A DNA stretch of 64,000 bases from Cylindrodendrum hubeiense (lineage: Eukaryota > Ascomycota > Sordariomycetes > Hypocreales > Nectriaceae). The DNA lies in NCBI GenBank assembly GCA_014621425.1, contig JAANBB010000086.1, positions 1-64,000 on the forward strand. The letters are read 5' to 3'. Position numbers and translations under genes: made by a program. Positions 56,429-64,000 of this stretch are shown here, piece by piece. The notes below the pieces were generated by a model. That model searched no databases and had not been told where the DNA came from. It worked only from the letters and a program-made list of their open reading frames with translations. The stretch's first letter is position 1; the number at the start of each line of letters is the position of its first letter.

Positions 56429-59400
56429 ATGGAGCATCTGAAAGCGGTTCTGATCGCCAACCGAGGCGAGATCGCGTGTCGCCTAATTAAAGCTGCCAAG
56501 TCAGTGAAACATGACATGTGTCAACTGTGAAATGCGCTAAGATCGTGCGCAGAAAACTAAACATTCGCACCATCGCAATCTACACAGAGCCAGATTGCGC
56601 ATCCCACCATGTTCTCGCCGCAGATGAAGCATATCTGCTCAGTGGGGAGTCAAGATCAGCATATCTAGACGGGTGAGTGCCACACAAGTCCTTCCTGCTC
56701 GAGCTTCTCAGCGCTAAGATTGTAAAATCTCAGAGATCAGATCATCTCCATTGCTACGACACATGGTGCACAGGCAATCATTCCTGGTTATGGCTTCCTC
56801 TCCGAGAACACGGACTTTGCCCGGTCAATCGCTGCGGCTGGTCTCGTATTCGTTGGGCCATCACCAGAAGCCATTGAATCGTTCGGTTTGAAGCACACAG
56901 CTCGCGGTCTAGCAACGACTGCTGGAGTGCCTGTTGTCCCGGGATCCGAGGGATTACTTGATTCTGAAGACGCTGCGGCATCAGTCGCTAGCAGCATCGG
57001 ATTCCCCGTCATGCTAAAAGCCACAGCCGGCGGTGGCGGTATGGGCCTTCTTGTCTGTGCCGATGAAGCCGAAATCCGCAAAAACTACCAAACAGTTCAG
57101 TCTCGAGGTGCCTCTCTGTTCAAGAACTCCGGTGTCTTTGTAGAGCGCTACTACCCCGATAGCCATCATATCGAGGTCCAGGTGTTTGGCAATGGTTTAG
57201 GCAAAGCCATCAGCATCGGCGAGCGTGAGTGTTCAATCCAGCGCAGACACCAGAAGGTGGTTGAGGAATGTCCCAGTCCATTCGTGGCTATGAGACATCC
57301 CGAACTCCGAGCCAAGTTGACGGAAAGTGCTGTGCGGCTGGCAGAGAGTCTTAAGTATGGCTCAGCGGGGACAGTCGAGTACCTTGTGGATGACCACACG
57401 GGCGACTTCTTCTTCCTGGAGATGAATACAAGACTGCAAGTCGAGCATGGAATTACAGAAATGTGTTATAATGTCGATCTCGTGGAGCTTATGTTCCGGC
57501 AAGCGGATTGCGAGCTTGGAGGAAAAGGCGGCCTGGAAACGGCAGAGCTGGAAGCCCTACAACAACGCTGTCTCGAGCCCAAGGGCCACGCGATTGAGGT
57601 GCGCGTTTATGCTGAGAACCCAGCCCGAAACTACACACCTAGCCCCGGGTTGTTACAGAAGGTTTCCTGGCACCAGTCAGAAGGCACCCGAGTCGACACA
57701 TGGGTGAGAGCTGGAATCACTGTCAGTCCCGAATATGATCCGCTACTGGCCAAGATCATGCATCATGCATCAACAAGGGATGCAGCCATATCTGGCATGG
57801 AGTCGGTGCTCAAGCAAAGCACTGTCAGCGGTCCCCCAATCAACATGGACTTTCTGCTTGCCATCATCCAAGACGCTACGTTTCAACGTGGCAACACAAT
57901 CACAAAATTCTTGGACTCTTTCAACTATGTTCCTCCGGCAATTGACATTATCTCTGGAGGATCTTACACGCTCATTCAGGACTATCCTGGTCGACCAACC
58001 GTGGGACATGGCTTCGGACACGCTGGGCCCATGGACCCGATCGCATTTCGTGCCGCTAATATTCTTGTTGGCAATCCAGTTGGCACTGAGGGTCTGGAAA
58101 TCACCTTGACGGGCCCTGATATGTCATTCCTCGGTGATGCAGTAGTGGCCTTGTGTGGTCCAGCAGTGCCTGCTCAGTTGGATGGACAAGGGTTTCCTCT
58201 CTGGACACGTGTACACGTCCAGGCTGGCCAGCGTCTCACCATTGGCAAGATGCCTTCTCACTGCCGAGTCTATTTGGCTGTCTACGGAGGATTCCTCAAT
58301 GTGGCCGAATGGTTTGGCAGCAAGTCCACCAACCCGATGGTCAACGTTGGCGGATACCAGGGTCGCCCGTTGCGGGCCGGAGATTTCCTTAGGATTGTTG
58401 ACGCTACTGCTCTTCCACCAAAGAAGTCGTTGACAATTCCTGAAGATCTTATCCCGCAGTACACCACCAACTGGGAAATCCAGGTCATTCCAGGTCCCTA
58501 TGAAACTGGCTACCTCTCAGTCGAGGACATTGAGATGTTCTACTCACAAAGCTGGCAAATTAGTCACAACGCAGCTCGTGGTGGTATCAGGCTCATCGGC
58601 CCGCGACCCAAATTCGCCTGGACTGATGGTGGAGAAGGCGGTGCTCACCCTAGCAATGTGATTGAATATGGATATCCCCTTGGTGGCTTGAACTGGACTG
58701 GTGACGAGCCTGTCCTATTTCCCGTCGACTGTCCAGACTTTGGTGGTTTTATTTGCAGTCTGACAGTCATCAAAGGCGATATGTGGAAGATGGGACAGCT
58801 ACGTTCAGGAGACAACGTAAAATTCCGGAGAGTCAGCCTGGAGAGTGCGCTGGAATGCAGAAAGAGGAACGAAGACTTCCTGCAGAAGCTGATTGTATCG
58901 GTGGACACAGGCTCCTGGGATGGTGTCGTTGCATTCGGCAGCACCATTCTTGGAGAGGAAGTCAAACAGCCTGGGCTTGATCTGGTCAAAGTCATTGAGG
59001 CCACTTCGACGAACCCGAAGGTATCCTACCGCGCTGGTGGCGACGACTATATGCTCGTCGATTACGGCGATGGCAGGGCCAATCTTAACAACAAATGCCG
59101 TGCTACTGCCTTGAAGCGCTGCCTCGAGAAAGCTACCGGCCTCGCATCTCTTAACATGGCACAGGGCGGCGCGGTGTTCAACACCGTTGGTTGTGGAAAC
59201 GCCTTGGCCATCTTTTATGACGGTCTGAAGCTACCTCAGAGCGAGCTTATGGATCGCCTTATAGAATTTGAAGGTTCTTTGGGCAATATGCGGGCGGCGA
59301 AATTTCCCAACCGCCGCTTCCGACTACCGGTCGCATTCCGACACAAGAAACTCGATGATGCCATTGAACGCTATATGGCCAACCAACGCTCTCTGGCCAG

Positions 59401-60334
59401 TTACTTGCCTGATCCATTCCAGTTTGTTGCTGAGAACAACGGTATGACCTTGGACGAGTTGAAGACTATGTTCTTGAGCCTCGAGTCCGTCGTCATCGGC
59501 GTGGGCTTCTTCATGGCCTTGCCGCAGAGTCTTCCAGCTGATCCAAGACACCGACTTCGAGCCCCAAAGATGAATCCAAGCCGAACCTACACCCCCGAGG
59601 GAACTTTCTCCTGGGGTGGCACTTGCATCGCCATTTATCCTGTCGACTGCCCCGGCGGCTACATGCCAACGGGAATGACAATCCCCGGAGTCGACGTGTT
59701 CGGCTACAAGGCAGGCTTCAGCGAGGAGAAGCCGTGGATGTTCGAAGACATGGACACATTGAGCTTCTACGAGGTAACAGAGGAGGAGTACGACCTCAAG
59801 ATGGCCCAATTCAAGTCGGGAAGCTACCAATTCGAAATGGAAGAGGGCGTCTTTGACATGGCAGCTCACAATGAACTACTTGAGGAGGCGGCAGCTGAGG
59901 CTGAGCAACTGCAGAAGCAGCGAGCTGTGGCTCAAGTCAAGATGGCAAACAGGGAGAAAGAGCTGTTGGAGCAGTGGATTGAGCAGCGCAAGGCCAGCGA
60001 AACCAGCACTGACGAAATCCAATCTCTCTTGGATGGTAAGCTTTCACATTTCCACCTCATGATCTCGCACTTTGCTAACGTTGCTTTGGCAGACCCAACC
60101 ATAGAGGCAATTGAGTCTCCTGTGAATGCAAATGTGTGGAAGGTTATGATTCAAGAAGGGGATGTACTGAAGACTGGCCAAACAACGACGATCCTTGAGG
60201 CCATGAAGATGGAGATCAATGTGCTAGTGGAGTCTTCCATGGCGGGTGCGACAGTTGTCAAGGTTCTGATTAAGCCTGGAGACGGCGTGGAAAGCGGCAA
60301 GCCTCTGTTGCTTGTGCGGAAGAGTTCTGGATAA
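56429..60334 (+). CDS. Urea-carboxylase-type biotin enzyme (biotin carboxylase, KipA/KipI-like carboxyltransferase, biotinyl domain)
   Basis: Four exons, 56429-56499, 56553-56672, 56734-60035 and 60093-60334, give 1,244 residues. Introns are 53, 61 and 57 nt; the last is a multiple of three without a stop. Residues 1-455 form a biotin carboxylase: LIANRGEIACRLIKAAK, the ATP-grasp loop KATAGGGGMG, and NTRLQVEHGITEMCYNVDL. From about 467 comes an AHS2/KipA-like domain (GGSYTLIQDYPGRPTVGHG). From about 825 comes an AHS1/KipI-like domain (YRAGGDDYMLVDYG; GGTCIAIYPVDCPGGY). A helical linker leads to a biotinyl domain with EAMKMEI, where Lys1203 would carry biotin. This is the layout of urea carboxylase, which makes allophanate from urea, bicarbonate and ATP; related enzymes carboxylate guanidine. 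The amidase (allophanate hydrolase) half of yeast Dur1,2 is absent. Its position suggests a cluster role, but the substrate is not known. Confidence 0.9.
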
Positions 60335-60959
60335 TTACTCGGAGTGCAAGGCCATTGCACAATGTAGCGTTGTTGTTTACCCAATTCATCGTAAAATCCC
60401 TTTAAGCAACTAGCATCGTGTACAACTGTGATTTGCATTCATGAAATTAGATGGGTTTTGCCAGCGTTCTTTTCTTTGCCTGTTTAAAATATGCAGGTCG
60501 TGTTGGGCTGGCTATCGCTCTTGCCCCGTATTCAGATTGCTCATTGACTTAACGACTTTCTCGTGCTACCATTCCGCCCCGATGATAATAACACGCGCTA
60601 TGCTACAAATCGGACGCCCTCCGCAGAATAATGAGTCGAGATCAGGCGTCAGGTATCACGGATTAGAGTTCAGGTTTTGGGGTCAAACCGTCCGGTGGAG
60701 TCTAGCTTGGAATCCTCGTCTAGGTGCGGCTTATCGGACTTTTGGAGCAGCTAGATCCAATTAAAGAGACGATATATTACCGCTGCTATCTGCTTACTCC
60801 AATTGGCATTAATCAAACCGGCCCGGTTCTGTTCCGTTTATCCAGCACGATAAGCCACAACGTCTCCCGTCCCGGCCGGCATAGTTGCCGGCCCACATCT
60901 GGCCTGTCGTCGGCATCCCCTGCGTCGGAACCGAGTCTTTGCACAGTCTCGATCCGACC
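60335..60959. other. Intergenic: upstream of the Zn2Cys6 gene
   Basis: About 625 bp between two plus-strand genes. CGG-containing sequence is frequent (for example around 60685-60740), which would allow autoregulation, but I see no clear palindrome and no gene. Confidence 0.45.
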
Positions 60960-63101
60960 ATGCAAGAGGCACAGAACCGGCGACGGCAGCAGCGCAAGGC
61001 CTGTGATCTCTGCCGGCGCCGAAAGGTCCGCTGCGACATTGTTGTCCGCGGCCGGGAGCCCTGTACCGTCTGCGAAAAGGCAGGTCTTGAATGTCGGTGA
61101 GTGTCTCAACCTCGGCTCCGAGAAGGCGTTCCGTTGCCTGCAATTTAATCGGGATGTTGACTCTGCATAAGGTCCACGACCAAGTTCGCAGCGCCTAGAC
61201 GCAGTCTCACCAATGCGCGTCGCCGGTCTCTCGACCATGACGCCCGCGAACACTCGCCATCTCTCGGATCCAGCCGAGACGTGGACAGGACAGGCGACGA
61301 TGAGCCTATCCGGCTCCCGCCTCTCATGCTCCCGCCTCTCGTAAGGGCGGCATCTCCGCCATCAGCAGTACCACAGGCAAAACACACAGAAGACCAGACC
61401 CCGCGGTCTGGCGGACAAGAGCAGCTTGCGCGCAACGGCCTCGCGCGGTTCTTCCGCCACGGCATTGGCGCCGCCGCGTGGGCTGTCTTCAGCTCGACGC
61501 AGAGCTTCCGCATTGCATATGTCGGCACCGCCGTGTCCAACCTGGTCCACCTGGTCCATCTCCACCGGTCCTTCCGCCAGCCATACGCAAGCATCGGCAG
61601 CACCCACCGCCCGTTGTCCGCAGCGCCGGCGCCGGAGGCTCCACTGGACAATCCGGCGACCGGGAGCAGCTCCGTCAGCGACATGGGCATCACCAGCAAG
61701 CCTTTGCACTATCCGTACCCTCCAATTCGCCAGCCCAAGCCGTGGAAGCCCAACTTCGACATCTGGGGTATCCCATCAGCGCAAGATCTCGCGTCCGAAG
61801 TCGCGTCGTTCCCGGCGCAGGATGTACGCGATGCTCTCGTGCTGGCGTACTTTGAGCACATCCACCCTTTCCTCCCCATCATCTCCATGCCCGAATTCTT
61901 CGACAGCTACCGGAGCCACGACAAGCCGCCACCGCTCTTGTTATTCCAGGCTGTATTGATGGCCGGGGCACATGCCTGTTCGCACCCGCTAGTTGCCAAC
62001 GATCGTCATGCCGTCAAGAACGTCCTGTTCCGCCGGGCAAGCATGCTTTACCACATGCGCCACGAGACAGATCGATCGCATCTCATGCAAGCTGCGACTC
62101 TCTTCACCTGGCATGTCGGCGACGGTGACACCATTTCTGGAGGGCCTTGGTACTGGTCTGGGATTGCGGTTCGCATCGGTCTTGGCTTGGGAACACACCG
62201 ATACAGCAAGCATCTGCCACAGACAGAGACTTCGCAGTACAGACGCTGTTGGTGGTCGGCATTTGTGTGCGAGGTATTCTCATCGCTTGAAACTGGGAGG
62301 CCATGTGCAGTTCGAGCTGAGGATATTGACCAGCTGCCGCTCTCTCATGATGATTTGACCGACACGCCGGGTCCTACGACGGTCTCTTTAGGCAAGGATG
62401 CTCGCCCCGACTTTCTAAATCGCATGGTAGAACTTGCGTACATCGGGCTTGACATTATGGCGGTGAATGCCCCGTCGCGGGAGACGCTGGTTGACATCAG
62501 CTCTATCAACGCCCGACTCGGCTTGTGGTCACTGCAGTCAGGCATTTCCTCCGTAGCTGACAACGACGATTCATGGACTTGCCATCTCCGCATGCACTAC
62601 AATCTGGTACTATTGCATCTTCATCGCAACATGTCAACCGAGTCTAGCAGCCAGTCTATCTGCTCTACTGCCGCCCAGGCCATCGTCACATCACTCGAAC
62701 AGCTTACAGCTCGGGATGAGATGTGTCAGTGCCACTTTACCGCCGTGAGCGCCGTCACAGCGGTGGGAATCCAGTTTGCGGGTGAGATACGCGCAGCCGT
62801 TACAACCGGCGTATTCCTCGTTGCGATCAATGCCCTGGAACAACTGGCAAGATTACTAAGATCGACCATGCTCCTTTCTCGCTACTGGCCCAATGCAGAG
62901 GCAGTTCACAATGTCTTTGAAGAGCTTCACCAGGAATACGAACATCTGGTCACTCAACACCTTCAAGGAGAGCGGGTCATTATTCCCGAGAGTCCACCTG
63001 ATTGGAACAGGCTGCTCGCTGGCGAGCCAATCCAGCAACTCAATGACTTCACCGCGGATCAAGGGTGGATGAACATAGCGAACTGGACCGACATGTTGTA
63101 G
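60960..63101 (+). CDS. Zn2Cys6 transcription factor with fungal-specific regulatory domain
   Basis: Two exons, 60960-61096 and 61172-63101, give 688 residues; the 75-nt intron lies directly after the zinc cluster. The DNA-binding domain has six cysteines (15, 18, 25, 35, 38, 45) in the pattern C-x2-C-x6-C-x9-C-x2-C-x6-C, within KACDLCRRRKVRCD. A linker of about 110 Pro/Ser/Arg-rich residues follows. The fungal transcription-factor domain begins near YFEHIHPFLPIISMPEFF, and its usual RRCWWSAFVCEVFSSLETGRP segment is present. It is very likely the pathway regulator of the adjacent PKS genes. The start at 60960 is the first ATG in frame just before the zinc cluster. Confidence 0.92.
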
Positions 63102-63817
63102 TAGTCATTTCGGTATCCCAAGGCACATACCTACTAATACTCATAGGGATGGTCAATTGAGCTCCTAAGGATTGTGCAAAGGCTTGCAAAGACAAGCAGG
63201 CGGATTCTGGCAATGGAGGTCATGTATAGATAGAATATGTTCATCAAAAACGCAATAGATAATACACAATGGCAACACACAAACAAGTTCCATACCTAAG
63301 ATCGGCCCACATTTGCTTTCCAAAACACAATAAAGCCCAGTACCTTGCTAGGATTACTAGAACCTAATTTAAATTTGCTAAAATGTCACCTCCCGAATCT
63401 TAGCAATGTGAGACGTTTATTAGCAACATCTCATTTCTCAACTGCGGCACTCGGATTACAGATATAGAGTGAAAGATTTCGGCGCAACCAGCGATGAGAC
63501 TATTAAACTAACCGACCCCGGTCAATACACAGGACACGACTTCGCACCCAGATTATTGGTGTCATTCATTGCACAGTTTAGGGTTGTAACGCAGACCCAC
63601 GGACTAGCTAAACGGACTTGACCATTTTCTATCTACTAGCAGTCAGTCCTTAAAAGCGCCAACAGTCCAGCTTGTCGAACACAACGAGTGCTAACTGAGG
63701 AATCACATGTTATGGATAAAATTCAATTGATTAATCGCAAGAATCTTAATAGGCTTCCAATATTCTGTGCAGTAAATAGAGTCAACTTTCCTTCAAACCT
63801 CTCTCCAAGATTTGGTC
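63102..63817. other. Convergent 3' flanks at the right end
   Basis: About 715 bp, AT-rich, between the Zn2Cys6 gene and a minus-strand gene entering from the right edge. No gene or structured RNA is evident. Confidence 0.5.
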
Positions 63818-64000
63818 TCAGTTCTTCCAGCCAATCTCAACCATCTCCTTGATAGACATTGGTTTGATTTCAGGGAACAGGCTGTTCAAACTGTTTTCCG
63901 TCGGAAAGTCGAACTGCCCTTCGTCAAACAATACGCCAAACGTGGCAAACATACCCTGGAGGGCTTCCTTTGGGAAAAACGGGTAAGCAGGCACATGCCC
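63818..64000 (-). CDS. C-terminal part of a gene entering from the right edge, possibly NmrA-like
   Basis: Sixty residues and a TGA stop at 63820-63818, open to the window edge, including YPFFPKEALQGMFATFG and ending IKEMVEIGWKN. The tail pattern (a Met/Phe-rich helix, a short polar loop, then a KPMSIKEMVE ending) resembles the C-terminus of NmrA-like NAD(P)-binding proteins. The evidence is too short for a firm call. If so, it would be a regulatory or reductase-like Rossmann protein at the cluster edge. Confidence 0.55.
   Translation of the reverse strand, partial: GHVPAYPFFPKEALQGMFATFGVLFDEGQFDFPTENSLNSLFPEIKPMSIKEMVEIGWKN

Overview
The window looks like nuclear DNA of a filamentous ascomycete (Pezizomycotina; Sordariomycetes is my inference). 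Evidence: protein genes are interrupted by 51-112 nt GT-AG introns, intergenic spaces are long, and the gene set includes a velvet regulator (vosA type), a Zn2Cys6 factor, an atypical fungal bZIP and a highly reducing polyketide synthase (HR-PKS). I saw no tRNA, rRNA, CRISPR array or intact transposon. Exon structures were derived by joining reading frames at splice sites. Every multi-exon model given below sums to a whole number of codons.

Positions 1-42,300 hold housekeeping and regulatory genes. In order: the 5' end of an unrecognised gene (-), an ADGF/CECR1-type adenosine deaminase (-), the proteasome activator BLM10/PA200 (-), a conserved disordered protein (-), a LYR-motif protein (+), a protein kinase (-), a bZIP-like factor (+), an Ntn-hydrolase asparaginase/isoaspartyl peptidase (+), TIM17 (-), a GNAT acetyltransferase (+), the velvet regulator vosA (-) and a six-helix membrane protein (-). 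Two stretches of 5-6 kb (15.3-20.4 kb and 35.2-41.0 kb) carry no gene I can support.

From about 43.7 kb the DNA looks more AT-rich, and a secondary-metabolite cluster begins. It contains a zinc-free MDR reductase (-), a 2,553-residue HR-PKS with KS-AT-DH-MT-ER-KR-ACP (-), the start of what resembles an alpha-oxoamine synthase (+), a urea-carboxylase-type biotin enzyme without an amidase domain (+), a Zn2Cys6 regulator (+), and the C-terminal end of a further gene (-) at the right edge.

The most interesting point is the combination of HR-PKS, putative alpha-oxoamine synthase and urea carboxylase. An HR-PKS that ends in a bare ACP could be unloaded by an alpha-oxoamine synthase, as in sphinganine-analogue pathways. 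A urea/guanidine-type carboxylase in such a cluster is a combination I do not recognise. The oxoamine-synthase reading frame breaks off at the only ambiguous base in the window, an n at 56,287. That base may hide a collapsed assembly gap containing most of the gene.
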